Positions 42,354 through 53,800 of a stretch of 64,000 nucleotides of DNA are shown piece by piece. Positions within the stretch are counted from its first letter, which is position 1; each line of letters starts with the position of its first letter. The stretch is from Ricordea florida (lineage: Eukaryota > Cnidaria > Anthozoa > Corallimorpharia > Ricordeidae). The notes under the pieces were generated by a model. The model saw nothing but the letters and a program-made list of their open reading frames with translations, was not told the DNA's origin and searched no databases. The DNA is taken from contig OX453280.1 of the NCBI GenBank assembly GCA_949710005.1, positions 20,169,562-20,233,561 of the forward strand. Direction: 5' to 3'. The position numbers and the translations under genes are program-made.

Positions 42354-45300
42354 CAGTTTATCAAGCAAGTTTATAATGTAACTTGTGCCACCGTAAGACA
42401 ATTAAATGGCGAAGCTAACTTTTCAAGCGAATGCTATTCAATCTTAAGCTAATCCATTTATACTTAGTTCTCAGAATTTCTTGTGAGAACGCAATGAATT
42501 GTAATTTTATGGCAAGACTGTTGTGTCATCCATGCACGAAATCACAAATTTTGTCTCCACTGATGACTGAATCAAATTCCCTTAACCAGGGATCAGCGAT
42601 TGTGAACTTTAAGTGGTTCAATAATTTTGTCACTTATTCTAAGCATTACAGCATTACGCTATAATGTTATAATGTTAAGCTACTACATACTAATTTTATA
42701 CAGGCTTTGAACGTTGTATCGATGCGTCAGGTCAACCTCAGCTTGTAGGCCTATCATTGTGGTCTGTAACCATTCCGCTGGCTATTAAATTTTTAGTCGA
42801 ATTTCACGGGTCTCGCAGTCTCGTTTTTTAGCTGTTATGTGCGTCTCGCAGTCTCGATTTTTACTACGAAAGAGTCTCACACTCTAAACACTTTGAAATC
42901 TCGATCTTGCAATGTAAAAAAGTCAAAATGTCTCGGGCTTGCTAAGAAAAACGCTAGTCTAGCCGTCTCGCAAAGTCTCGCATTTAGCATTCATCACCGC
43001 TATGCTTTAGCACTGTACTTATCAGGCAAAGTTCAAAACTTTTATTGACCTAAAGAGGTGGAAACTATAAAAGGCTTTCAAATTTTAAATCTAATTGCAA
43101 AACTAATTCCGCACTCAGTGCATTTAATTGGTAAGAGAATATTATCGTTTTAGTTCACACGTTTTATAGAGGATTAGAGGATATGACATGGCCGCAAAAA
43201 ATAATGTGTCATAACTATAAGTGATCATGAATGAGCGAGTCTTTGGTATCAAACACAGTTGAGTGAATAAAAACGATATCAAGGACTAAACATCTAAAAA
43301 ATGGCTTATTTCATATTCTTAGAAAGAGGATCAAGCCATAACTCTAAAGCCGTACATTTGGTTGATAAATGGCAAAGCGAGAATTCTTCCGCACAATGAG
43401 GCCTCTGGTCACGGCACCCACGGCAGCATAAGCAAAACGGGCAATATGATTCGTCTAACCGATTTCGAGATATCTTATCACTGCCCATGCATACTTTTAA
43501 TCAGTACGGCTTAATCCGCATATTATATGTGATGTAAAGAATTATACATAGTTCACAGCCCATCATTCAAATCCAGCAGTAAGCAGCATGAACCTGATTT
43601 AACTGATGGCCTTCCTCCCACGTGTCTCCGGTTGCCCAGCGGTAGAGCGTCTAAACTAGCAATTGAAAGGTCGAAGGTTTGACGATGATTTTCGGGTTTT
43701 CTTTTTCCGAGTTTGCCTGCATGAGGAAATGCTGAAATTACATAGATCACAAATTTTCATCGCTCAAAATATGCTATCTTTATTAGAGTATTTCACAAGA
43801 ATTATGCAAATATCAAAGGAGGCTATTTTCCTTGGTCCGCATCATTCTTTAGCATGCAGTTATTGCGCTAGATAGGCTCGAACTTCTACTGGGAATAATT
43901 TGCATAGCTTTCAAGCGAGGAGATTGCCCACATGGAGCCCTCGATGGTGCTACGTACCTTGCCTTAATCGTAATAACAGTTCAAGCGTTTAATTTTCTTC
44001 TTGTAATCTTAACCCAACAGCACTGTTTACGTCAAATGACAAAAGTGTCAAAACCATGCGACGCGATCATCTTTGAATATGCCATCAAGCAATTTTTTTC
44101 TGTGTGACGTATTCTAATTTTATATTCTGGTAGCTCTGAGCTTACCAAGGGTTAAACAACCGGTGTACCGTTCAGTTGCCACCTTAACTGTCGCCTTAAC
44201 TGTCGGTGATTACGTTGCAAAATTAATTAATAAACGTCAAGATTTATTTCGTTTGGAATATCCATCTTTCAGTTGCATTATCGAACGATGAATCTGCTTC
44301 TGTGATCTTCAATACTTTTAGAAATTCTCATCTAAGTGTTTATGTGAAACATGATAACATCACAAAATGATCCTGGTGTGAATAAAGCTTCCTAGCTTAT
44401 GAAGATAAAATTAATTTATTCGATGATGACAAACTTGAGAAAATACTCAAATAAGGCTGACTTGTATGCTGAATCTGTTTCTTTTTTCTTTTTTTTTCAT
44501 AGTCCTGCACAATTTTACTAAAAAATTTTACTTTTACCCTTTTTCTTTCATGATGCATTTTGATCGTGACAAAATTCGATGAATGGAAGAGCGAAATGCA
44601 CACCTGCAATCTATGCACCTGCTGCTATTTTTGATTAAAAACTGTCAACTTCTTCCTGTTTTTATGTTCCTCTGCTTCAGTTTTACTAAAGAGATACGAA
44701 CGGTGTAAATTTTTATGAGTAATCCTTGACATCTGTTTCTAACAGCAATTGCCTTTTAGCGCAACTGCGCATCAAGCTTCTCATTCCTGGTAAGACATAA
44801 CTGTTGTTTTGTTTTCTCCTAATTGGTAGCTTCTGTTTTACGACACTTACTGTTTCTAGCTCGAAGATCCACCTTGCTTCTCCTTGAATTGCCTTTTCCA
44901 TTGAAGAAGATTTCAAAAACCCGAAGATGACAATTATAATTCAGGTTTAAAGTCCTGAACTATCGAGATTATTACGTTGCTACAGGTGACCCCCAACAAA
45001 TCCGAACGATGGCTATGCCTTATAGGTCTTCTTTTGAATAAAGTGTTACGTTTTTGCTCATGATCATTAAGCAAGAACGTTTGCTGGTTTAAAAACGGTT
45101 GGGCTGAAATGAATAAGTGCAGAAGCAATTCGTATGATTCGCCCGCTTGAGATACTCTCCTTTTACTAAGTGCCTAGGAAACGTCTATTGATTGTGCTCT
45201 ACAGTTCTGCTCTGGTCGGACGCTAGAGAATGCATTGATGGGGTATTATAGACCTTGCTCTACCTTAAAGCCAAAATATTAGCTGGAAAGCCAAGGAATA

Positions 45301-45790
45301 AATCAGAGAATCCACTTTGAAAAACTAATATTCAATGATCTTCAACAGTCTCAATACATGACACCAAATAGGTTTCTATCGAATGGCAAGCCTTTTGTGT
45401 GGCTAACATGAAGTGTGTAGCCACATAATGGCATGATCGGATTTATTTATTTATTTATTTATTTGTCCACGAGAGTCGAGCGCCTGTCACGTGGTCTAGT
45501 CAGCCACACATGTACGCATTGCGGACCTATTTCTTGTTTGTTGATGCTTTGAGAGATAAGACTATTAAATTTTTGTGGTGTGTATTTACACTCTTGCTAA
45601 CTAGTTATGTGAATTTGGATTGTTTTATGATGAAGGGGATGTTCGTCAAGTATTTTAAGTTAAAGCACGGGCCGATTTTATTCTGTTTGATCCATTTGTT
45701 TAGTTTCCTTAAATTGAGAGCCAGAAGTTAGACATTACTTCAGAATCGACAATTACATGAATTTACTTCTAACCCATAATTGTAATGTGT
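42233..45790. other. Intergenic; (CA)n and (TTTA)n microsatellites, SINE remnant
   Basis: (CA)n lies at 42317-42341 and (TTTA)n at about 45441-45465. A tRNA-like piece with GGTAGAGCGTCTAAACTAGC (about 43640) may be a decayed SINE head. No gene was recognised. Confidence 0.5.
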
Positions 45791-45792
45791 TT

Positions 45793-46035
45793 TGGTATAT
45801 TTTGCATGCCCTTGACTGCCTTATCTAGACCTTTTAGTCAGCTATTAAACTGAACAACTGGCTTTAGTTATTATCTGGGTTGGCATTGTGGTTCTGTATT
45901 CATGCTGGCTCTTGATTGCCTCACCTCTCTTTTGTTTAGTTTTTTAGCCAGACGTAAGACGGAACCAACTTTGCTCCAATTTGTATCTGCATTGGCGATG
46001 TGGTTCTGGATTTTTGGCTGGCTCTTGACTGTCCT
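45793..46035 (+). repeat. Degenerate tandem duplication at GPCR 5' end
   Basis: Three successive segments of about 100 bp share TGGTTCTG..GCTGGCTCTTGACTGCCT and TTAG..CAG..AC..AACCAACT patterns: near 45793, 45891 and 46000. The last one is the start of the GPCR coding region, so the upstream segments look like duplicated 5' coding sequence. Confidence 0.5.
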
Positions 46036-46900
46036 GTGTGTCATTGGCAATAGCTTTTTACTTTATCTCATAATCTCAAGGGGTCGACTCCACACTTCAG
46101 CCAATCTGTTCATCGCGTCACTGGCGGTTGCTGACCTGTGTGCTGGATTAACATTTTTCCCACCTATGTTTACCAATTTGAACTTCGATCACCCCGGGGT
46201 CCTTTTTAAAGTGACCTTTACTTTCATGTACTGCTCCACCGCAAACCTTTGCGTCATGACCGCCGACAGATATTTGGCCATAACTCGGCCAATGCAGTAC
46301 AACAGGTTCATGACCAAAAAGATTGTGACATGCCTGCTGTGCTCAGCATGGCTAACTCCACTGCTGCTCTTCACATTGCCGGCCACGTTCACTTACCACG
46401 ACAGGAAGACATACACGCTGGTGGTGGAGATATCCCGAGTGGTCATCTTCCAGATTATTCCCTGTGTGATCTTCGTCTACGTCACTGGATGCCTGCTGAA
46501 CATTGCCCGTCAATTGGCCCGCCAGACGGCCGACCTGGTCTCTCAGCTTGGTTTCAATCACCCGTCGAAGGCAGTTAGCATCAGTCAGAGTCCCACTTTA
46601 GACAAACGAACCTCCGTGGCCATGATTGTTCTCGTCATTACAATCTTCAATGTTGCTCACATCGGCGCTAACTACAGATGCATCTGTTTTATCTCCCAGG
46701 CGTGTCCTTGGGAAGGCACAATTAAGGATTTGACTAATCTTTTGCTTATTATCAACATTGCTGTTAATCCGTTCGCTTATGCTTTTTTCAAAAGAGACAT
46801 CAGAATAGAATTAAGGAAAATATTTAAACGGAAAACAGAACCATTGCAATTGCGCCCGCGAATAAATGAGAACAAAAGCAGTGACTCCCAAGCAGCGTAG
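45998..46900 (+). CDS. Class A GPCR, single exon (300 aa)
   Basis: I chose the ATG at 45998, giving MWFWIFGWLL. It lines up with the start of the paralogue at 36860 (MNWYWVIGWI); an in-frame ATG at 45902 would add 32 residues derived from the duplicated segment. Seven membrane segments are visible, with GNSF in TM1, LAVAD in TM2 (42-46), DRY at 90-92 in MTADRYLAITRPMQY, AWLTP in TM4 and NPFAY at 257-261. FKRDIRIELRKIF follows as helix 8, then a polar tail. The third loop shares RQTxxLxxQLxxNxP with the 36860 receptor, so both belong to one local family. TM6 again lacks CWxP. The ligand is unknown. Confidence 0.93.
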   Translation: MWFWIFGWLLTVLCVIGNSFLLYLIISRGRLHTSANLFIASLAVADLCAGLTFFPPMFTNLNFDHPGVLFKVTFTFMYCSTANLCVMTADRYLAITRPMQYNRFMTKKIVTCLLCSAWLTPLLLFTLPATFTYHDRKTYTLVVEISRVVIFQIIPCVIFVYVTGCLLNIARQLARQTADLVSQLGFNHPSKAVSISQSPTLDKRTSVAMIVLVITIFNVAHIGANYRCICFISQACPWEGTIKDLTNLLLIINIAVNPFAYAFFKRDIRIELRKIFKRKTEPLQLRPRINENKSSDSQAA

Positions 46901-47083
46901 TTTCCGAAAAATCAACAGCGAAGTTTCATAGAAGTTCAACGACAAATTCGTACAGTATTTCTTCTACTTCATACACCATGCCTGGGCGTTGTTGGTTTAT
47001 TACTTAAGGGCAAACGGTCACTCTACGACTTTGTTCAATCCGTTTTAGCTTGAAACAATAATGAAAAAGTAATATTCGAAAAC

Positions 47084-47164
47084 GTTGCGAGCAAGATTCG
47101 AACCTGAGTGGGTAAACTTCACTGGCTTTTAAGTTTAACGCCTTAACCACTCGGTCATCGCAGC
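47084..47164 (-). pseudogene. tRNA-Ser-derived pseudogene
   Basis: On the minus strand the D-arm/A-box (GACCGAGTGGTTAAGGC) and B-box (GGTTCGAATCTTGC) are kept and match the intact tRNA-Ser 500 bp away. The acceptor has a mismatch (GCTGCGA against TCGCAAC), the anticodon stem is broken and the loop reads CTTAAAA. It is therefore not expected to work as a tRNA. Confidence 0.8.
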
Positions 47165-47671
47165 ACTTTATTGACGAGTTGCATATCTAAAAGGCACTCT
47201 TAAGACGAAGACAACTTGTGTTTCCTTAGAGGTACGAATATTAGCAGTATTGATACTGTAAGATAAGATTTTATCCCCTATGAACAGGCACTGATGATGT
47301 TTATTAGTCCGCGCTGTCGAGCCGATGTGAATAAGTAAATAAGAAATCCCAAAAGGGGGCCTTGTTTATTCCTGTATCCTTTTTTTTAACCAGTCAATCC
47401 TTTATCATTAACGCGCTTCTAAATCCCCTTTACGTGTGGGCCCTTGTAGGTCTCAAAGCACATGCTACACTAAGCTCCATTTACGCACGTTTTGGAGCTT
47501 CTCCAATATCTGTTTCTTTTAGAAAGGTTTTCCGTTTCTCTTTTGATAGTGGAATTTTACATTTTTGTTATTTCTTTCCCTTTTGCATAAGCGTGCCTGT
47601 TTATATCTTGTTCTTGAGTTCGGCTCGCTACGTAATTTAAGTTCTCCGTCTTTTTGACAAAAGAGTAACGC

Positions 47672-47752
47672 GCTGCGAGCAGGATTCGAACCTGCGCGGG
47701 GAAACCCCATTGGATTTCAAGTCCAACGCCTTAACCACTCGGCCATCGCAGC
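47672..47752 (-). tRNA. tRNA-Ser(UGA)
   Basis: This 81-nt class II tRNA is encoded on the minus strand. The acceptor stem GCTGCGA/TCGCAGC is perfectly paired. The A box is TGGCCGAGTGGTTAAGGC. The anticodon loop CTTGAAA gives anticodon TGA, within a GGA/TCC stem. The long variable arm GGGGTTTCCCC is typical of serine tRNAs, and the B box is GGTTCGAATCC. No intron is present. The downstream side (plus-strand 47650-47656) has TTTTTG, read as A-rich on the gene strand. Confidence 0.97.
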
Positions 47753-48469
47753 TCTCCTACTGGTAACCGATTTAATATCAATATCTTATAATGTGGATCT
47801 CTTGAATGAGATGTGAATTAAAACAGGCAATTTAAAATTTAAGCTGACTACAATTTTGCTTTTCGGGTCAAATGTATTTGATGGAACAAGCAACTTTGCT
47901 GAGTAATTTTAAAATCTATTTTGTCCCGGGATTTGATTTGTGATTCTCGTCTGTGTGTTCCACACACTTTTTACATGTCAGGTTATAATTATAGATAGAT
48001 AGATTTTTATTTACCACTATATTATATATATTACAAATGTTTCAAATACTATTTACCTAACTAGTTACATATAGTGGAGAGGAGGCCCCAAGAAACCATA
48101 AGGCTCTTAGATGGGAGCCCCCTCAAAAAAATAAATAAAATAAAATAGCTAGGACAGACGGTACTTTAAAGACGGAAGTACATCCACTCTGCATATGAAA
48201 TTTTCCAATTCTTTCCGTCTGCTTCTTTGTCTCTAATTGATATTAAGAGAAACTGAACTGTTATTGGTTTTCATTTCTAGAACTAAAGGTGGACAAAATC
48301 GGTAATTCGTGTATTTTGGCTTATGCGTAAAAATCCGGTTTTACATTCAAACTTCTTCGGATGTATTTCGAATTTTAAAACCATCGAGTTACAGCCTTTG
48401 ACAACGGTTGCTATGTGTTAAAAAATTTTATTCTGAAGTAACAATGAGATGCAAGGAAAAGCTATTGAT
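47753..48469. other. Intergenic, no gene recognised
   Basis: A reverse-oriented retroelement 3' tail may occur around 47995-48160, with GATA repeats and an A-rich stretch. Otherwise there is nothing identifiable. Confidence 0.35.
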
Positions 48470-48653
48470 ATACACCTTATTCAAAAATGGCGGCCAATTT
48501 ATTATTCTTTGTTTGCATTTTAATTAGCCCTCTTTGCCTCGCCAGCATGTACAAAACACAAAAGAATTTTGAAGTTAAAATGATGCAAAGAGGGCTAATT
48601 AACATGCAAACAAAAAAATAATAAATTGGCAGCCATTTTGGAAAAAGGTGTAT
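48470..48653. mobile_element. Palindromic MITE
   Basis: Arms of about 70 bp are inverted: the left one starts ATACACCTTATTCAAAAATGG and the right one ends CCATTTTGGAAAAAGGTGTA. The inner parts are AGCCCTCTTTGC and GCAAAGAGGGCT. The loop is about 40 bases. It is non-coding. Confidence 0.8.
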
Positions 48654-48930
48654 TCAGAGTGTCGTTGAAAACAATTCTTTCTAAAAAATATGAAGTGTAA
48701 ATAGCAAGAAAATACGTGATAATGTCTACTAAAACTCGCAAACTAGACGATTTTAATCTTTATCACATGCAGGGCAAAATTACTGAACGCTGATTGGCTT
48801 AGACAGAGGGCATTTTTTCTTAATCACGAGGGCACTTTAGGTAATCAAGAGGGCATGATTACTTGCTGCTGATTGGTCATAAGTTGCTTGGCAACGAAGC
48901 GTTATTGCAGATGAATTCTTTTTTGCAACA

Positions 48931-50197
48931 ATGGCTTGCCGTTTCGTAGAAGCCGACGGAACGTTAATTGAGGAACTAAAGCACGGTAGCGAGAACAAAA
49001 ACGCTAAACGAAGTACTGTCTATTGGACCGGCGGTTTCAGACAATGGGCTGTAAGAAGGGGAAAAAAGGAGGAAATTGAGAGCTGCGAAGTGTCACAGCT
49101 GAACGAAGCGCTCGCCCAATTTTTCGCAGAGCTGAGGAAAGAAAACGGCAAAGAGTATGAATCAGACTCTTTGAAGGTCATGCAAGCATCTTTAGATCGC
49201 TATTTAAGAAGCAAAAATTATCCAAAATCTATCGTTAGAGATGCAGAGTTCCTGCCGTCACGAAAAGTCCTAGAAGGAAAGGCAAGAAAGCTTCGCGAAC
49301 TTGGAATGGGCAAGCGGCCGAACAAAGCCCAGAGTCTTACGAAAGAGGAAGAGGAAATATTATGGGAGAACGGGCAGTTGGGAGACGAAACTCCCCGGTC
49401 ACTTATAAACACAATCTGGTGGTTGCTTACGATGCACTTTGGACTACGCGGCCGACAAGAGCACCATGATATGAAAGTCGAAGACTTCAAATTTCAAAAG
49501 ATGATGGCAGCTTTGAATTCGTCACTTTTGCCGAAGGCCTCACAAAGACAAGAGGTGACAGACTGCGAGTCAAATCACGGCTAGCTACCCCTAAGATGTT
49601 CGCAACCGGTGAGAAGAGATGTCATGTTGCTTTGTTGAAAAAGTACTTAGAAAAACGACCGGCAGAGCTGAATACTACAGGGCCATTGTACCTTGGTGTT
49701 ATCGAAAACCCAAAAACCAGCGTGTGGTACAAGAAGACACCCATGGGGAAAAACACCATAAATAACATCATGAAAACAATGAAGGAAAACTCACCTCTGA
49801 AAGTTACCTGCCCAGACAAGAAGCCTACTAACCACAGCGCCAGAAAAACGGTTGTCAAGAAATTGAAGAGCTCCGGCATTCCGAAATGCGAGATAAAAAC
49901 ACTACTGGTCACAGTTCCGAGCAAGGTTTGGATGACTACGACTCCGGTGATGAAAACGAGCAATCAATGATGTCCAACATCATCGACGATCTCACAAATA
50001 CTGCCACGACAAGACAAGTACTTCAACCACTGTCTTCACTGCAAACCCGGCCCGGCTCAGCTCCGAGTCAAATCTACAATTTCAGCCATTACAGTGTGAC
50101 TCTCAACATCGCTGGAAATCATTCTTCCCAAGCAAGCCTCAACCAGAGCAAGCGAGGTTACAAAAGAGTTTTTCTCCCAGAATGTGACTCCAATTAA
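48931..50197 (+). pseudogene. Crypton-type tyrosine recombinase, two frameshifts
   Basis: Three frames in order look like one DUF3504-like/Crypton tyrosine recombinase. Frame 1 (48931-49500) has the N-terminal DNA-binding part and the first catalytic arginine region, HFGLRGRQEHHDM. After a shift near 49500, frame 2 carries the middle and the H-x-x-R box (THHSARKT-like; here NHSARKT). After a shift near 49893, frame 3 has TGHS followed by LDDYDSGDENEQ, holding the second histidine and the likely catalytic tyrosine. So R, H-x-x-R, H and Y are all present but split across frames. Such recombinases move Cryptons, and domesticated relatives exist in animals. The ATG 48931 follows an unremarkable upstream region. 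Both shifts lie at A-runs, so a base-call error remains possible. Confidence 0.75.
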
Positions 50198-50448
50198 GGT
50201 GTAATGTTCACATAAATACATTTTAAGCCTTTTTGCTGTTCGTGGCAACGATTTACTGTTGATTGCAATATAACTGAATGAAGCCGTGTAACGTTGTTAA
50301 CTGTATTTTGAGAATAAAATGTTCATCGAATCTATTGGTCAGTTACGTTTGTTTTGACATTTGTGGCGGCATTGAAAGGGCTTCATCGCCCGGACATTGT
50401 GCGAGAATGCAACTCCCACAAAAATTTTGCACTTTATGTGATAAACAA
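50198..50448. other. 3' flank of the Crypton-like gene
   Basis: It contains AATAAA-type motifs (near 50314) and no gene. Confidence 0.35.
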
Positions 50449-50601
50449 GTAATCGCAAGTGCCCTCGGGCAATTAAGGATTAATTTCACTCGTATTTTCA
50501 AAGTTTTTCCAAAATTGCCCTCGTCGCTTCGCGACTCGGGTAAAAACTTTGAAAATACTCGTGAAATTAATCCTTAATTGCTCGAGGGCCCATGCGATTA
50601 C
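50449..50601. mobile_element. Palindromic MITE
   Basis: Inverted arms run GTAATCGCAAGTGCCCTCGG to CTCGAGGGCCCATGCGATTAC, with inner ATTAAGGATTAATTTCAC and GTGAAATTAATCCTTAAT. The centre is CGTCGCTTCGCGACTCG. Confidence 0.8.
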
Positions 50602-51659
50602 ACATACTTATCAGAGAGCTTTTAAATTTTACTATACATTTGCTTTATTAAAGTGATTAATAAGTGTTTCATTAAGTCTCTGATAGATAGGCGTTTTCGA
50701 CTGTGCTCGTAGAAATGACATTTTATGCTTTTAGTTGTCTAGCGGCCTGGTTACAAGGTTTTTCTCTCCTGCCAATGTAATGTCACGTGACCTCTAGGCT
50801 TCGCTTTGTTATGTTTTGTTTTTATGTACTTTAGTGCCTTCACCGAAGTAACTGCCGATTGTACGACCATAGAAGCCAATAAAGTGGGCCACAAATTAGA
50901 GTATCAGTTGTATTCGGTCGCTAAACTCGTTGTTTGCTCCTACAAGTAGTGCTCAGAATTTTTGAAAATTATGTTGAAATTCTGCCAGTTTCTCTAAAGT
51001 ATGGTTCCCAGTACCATCAAAATTATTCTGCTTTATTCCAGTCAAAAGTAAAAATGACCCAGAGTAACTTAAATCAAATGCAGGAACAAAACTAGTGACG
51101 ACAGGCTCCCCTTTAATAAATACCCAACAATTAGTGTCGTTTGATGCATTATACGTCATCTAGAAGTATCCCTCAGAATCAGCAAAATTGTTGTTCATAT
51201 TTTCCTATGGTCTGTTTCAATAAATGTTCCTGGGAGACATTCGAGCACTGTCAGGTTACTGCCGAGCCGTGCGCAAGGGCTTGGGCAAAGAAACATCACA
51301 CCGACCGGCCATGGACCGGACAGCTGGGGAACAAAAAAAAAAGAAGTCTGAAACTGAGGAATATATTTGAAAACTAAAATTCCCTGAGTTTTCATTTCGT
51401 AAAAGACGAAAAAGGCAGATTATGCCGGCTGTGCTAAATTTGGATAAAAGCTCAAAAATATGCTCGGGCCTCTATATTTTGCCAAAAATTATGCTAGCAC
51501 AATCGATAAAAGTCTAGTCACACACTGTAGGTAACTTACTAACTGATTGTGGGGATAGTTTCTAAAGAAACTGGTGCTGCGTCGGTGGGAAATTGAAACA
51601 CAAGAAATTTTTCTTATCTTTTGGGGACTTTAATAACTGCAATGTGACTTTCAATTTTA
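50602..51659. other. Intergenic, no gene recognised
   Basis: A minus-strand open frame at 51159-50953 has no recognisable domain. The sequence around 51400-51500 looks like a dispersed repeat but cannot be classed from one copy. Confidence 0.35.
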
Positions 51660-52031
51660 TTAAATGCCAGTGACGTACTTAGGCTTCAAAGCTTCCCGAT
51701 TCGTGCGAATTGTCTGTCCATTGACATCTACCAAGTATGAGCGATCAGACAACTTCCGAATACACGAACCTGCTTCCCAGCTTCTGCGTTGCTGTCCTGC
51801 GACTCTGACATCTTGGCCTACTTCTAGCTCTGGTAGCAACTTAGCTCTTCTTTCATAATAACTCTTAGCTTTCTCCTTTCTCAGCTTTAGCTTCTCTGTT
51901 ACTCCTTCCTCTGCATTAGGATAGAGGAAAGTTGCCAAGGTAGACAGTAGGCTACGCGTTCGTCGAGACATTAGTCGCTGTACAGAACTGGAGTTAAGGC
52001 CTTGAGTGGGTGGGTTCCTCTGGTCTAACAT
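51660..52031 (-). pseudogene. Ty3/gypsy integrase C-terminal fragment
   Basis: This open frame begins with QRNPPTQGLNSSSVQRLMSR and continues with LLPELEVGQDVRV and GSCIRKLSDRSYLVDVNG. That is the pattern of the C-terminal end of gypsy-type Pol (end of the integrase core plus its SH3-like tail). No LTR, RT or RNase H is found near it. It is a decayed fragment. Confidence 0.75.
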
Positions 52032-52375
52032 GGCTAGCCAAGGGTTCTTTCCCTGGGGGGGGGGGGGTACTCTAGGAATTTCTGGGTGGGGATGTGCCGC
52101 TGGGACCCTGGAACCCTTAACCTACTCAAGTAAATTAAGGCATGGGCCTTACTAAAAAAAATGCATTTTTTACCATAAATTTGCGCTGTTTAAAGAGATT
52201 GCAATGGAATCAAATGAAATTTGGACAGATGAGTCTAATAACTGTTACACGTCTGGGGTTAAAATATCACGTGACCTTGTCACGTGACTAGGGATTGAGG
52301 GCTGTGAATAACGAGGAAAAAATAGGTGATTTTACTTGGGAAATGGGAACACTTTTTTCCCAATCTTTCAATCCC

Positions 52376-52526
52376 AATCAAACAAGTTGATTAAGTAAGT
52401 TATGCCACCGTAAGGTAAAAGGGAGGTGCTAACGTTTCGAGCTCCGACGAAGGGCTAACGCTCGAAACGTCAGCACCTCCCTTTTACCATACGGTGGCAT
52501 AACTTACTTAATCAACTTGTTTGATT
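52376..52526. mobile_element. Palindromic MITE with 68-bp arms
   Basis: The arms run AATCAAACAAGTTGATT inward through AAGTTATGCCACCGTA and GGGAGGTGCTAACGTTTCGAGC. They are almost perfect inverse copies, with a loop of about 15 bases. It sits between the two opposite-strand gypsy integrase pieces. Confidence 0.85.
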
Positions 52527-52639
52527 TACCCAATTTCTTGTGTTACTAAATGATTGATTTGTCTTCATTATGCGCATTCGCTTTGATGGCCAACTGGTTA
52601 AGGCGTTCGACGCTGACCAGAACAGAGAGATGAAGTTCC

Positions 52640-53289
52640 GATGCAGATTAGCCGGAGAATACTGGAATTAATGAGAAGAGCTACCCATACACAACGGTAT
52701 TTTATTCAAAAAACAAAGAGTTGTCATTCCGAAAGCAATGCAAGCAGAAGTTACTGCAAGAGCTCACTCAAGTCACCAAGAAATTGAGTCAAGTACCCGA
52801 AGAGCGAAAGATGTTATTTTGTGGCCATCGATGAAGTCAGACATCCAGTGAGGAAGCAGTTATGAAGTGTGAAATCTGTGCTGAATGTCAAGCAAGCAAC
52901 CCAAAGCAACCAATGCAATCACACCAGATACCAGATAGGCCTTGGAGCCGAGTGTCCTCAGATTTGTTTACGGTGAACTCCAGAAGCTGCATTATTCTGG
53001 TAGACAGCTAGTCAGACTTAACAGAGGTAGCAGAGCTGAAAGAAACCACCTCCAGTGATGTCATAGCCTTCCTAAAGGAACAACTCGGTCGACACGGAAT
53101 TCCAGATGTATTGATGAATGACAATGGTCACAGCATGCCAGCAGAGAGTTTACAGAGTTTTCAAGAAGATGGGAATTCAAACACGTCACCTCTTCCCCAA
53201 CTCATGCCAGAGCAAACGGAAGAGCGGAATCAGCAGTGAAAGTAACAAAAACGGATCTCAAGAGAGCATTCAAAGACGGAAAGGACCCC

Positions 53290-53290
<1 letters not shown>
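52640..53290 (+). pseudogene. Ty3/gypsy integrase core fragment, decayed
   Basis: Translated in shifting frames, this gives a gypsy-type integrase. A zinc-binding-like part has SSTRRAKDVIFWPSMKSDI and CEICAECQASNPKQP. The core start is RPWSRVSSDLF with an Asp, followed by a TAG stop in place of a sense codon (about 53007-53012). Then come GIPDVLMNDNG with the second Asp and RANGRAESAVKVTK with the Glu. Several frame changes and stops make it non-functional. Confidence 0.75.
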
Positions 53291-53328
<38 letters not shown>

Positions 53329-53800
53329 CGCTGTGAAGGGTATGGTTTTCAAGCAGTTTACTCTAGGATAGGGTATATAAATCAGAACATTTGGGTCTAG
53401 AATAAGGTATAATTTTTCAGGAAACTGATCAATTGGCTGAAGATTTTATCTAGACTAGGGAAACAGCTACTCTAGGATAGGGGGATTTGGGGAGTTTACT
53501 CTAGTATAGGGTAGCAAAATTTAGCTGAATTAGCTCTCTCTGTTTCGTGGGAAGATACTTTGCTACATGGGAACACTTTAGATCTACCACAGCCAGTTTC
53601 AAACGCCAAGAACTTGCCAAAGAAGTTATTTTCTTTATTTCTACGGTTGGAAATATGCAAAGTCGCAATAATTCAAATTCAATCGAGGGACTTTTGACCG
53701 CTTTCAATAATGTTGTATTTTACCTAGAAACTGCCCAAATAGAACAGACCGTTTTCATGGATTGCCAAGCGCAGGTTAACAGTTCAAGTATGCTACTTTT
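53291..53800. other. Dispersed repeat remnants
   Basis: Poly-G followed by TACTCTAGGATAGGG-type motifs is repeated at 53298, 53360, 53470 and 53500, and a related piece lies at about 52055-52110. An open frame at 53547-53795 runs into the gap; nothing in it is recognised. Confidence 0.45.

Noticed and set aside
52590..52640. tRNA-like A-box (GGCCAACTGGTTAAGGCG)
   Set aside because: No B-box, acceptor pairing or anticodon stem follows; the sequence runs straight into the gypsy integrase fragment.
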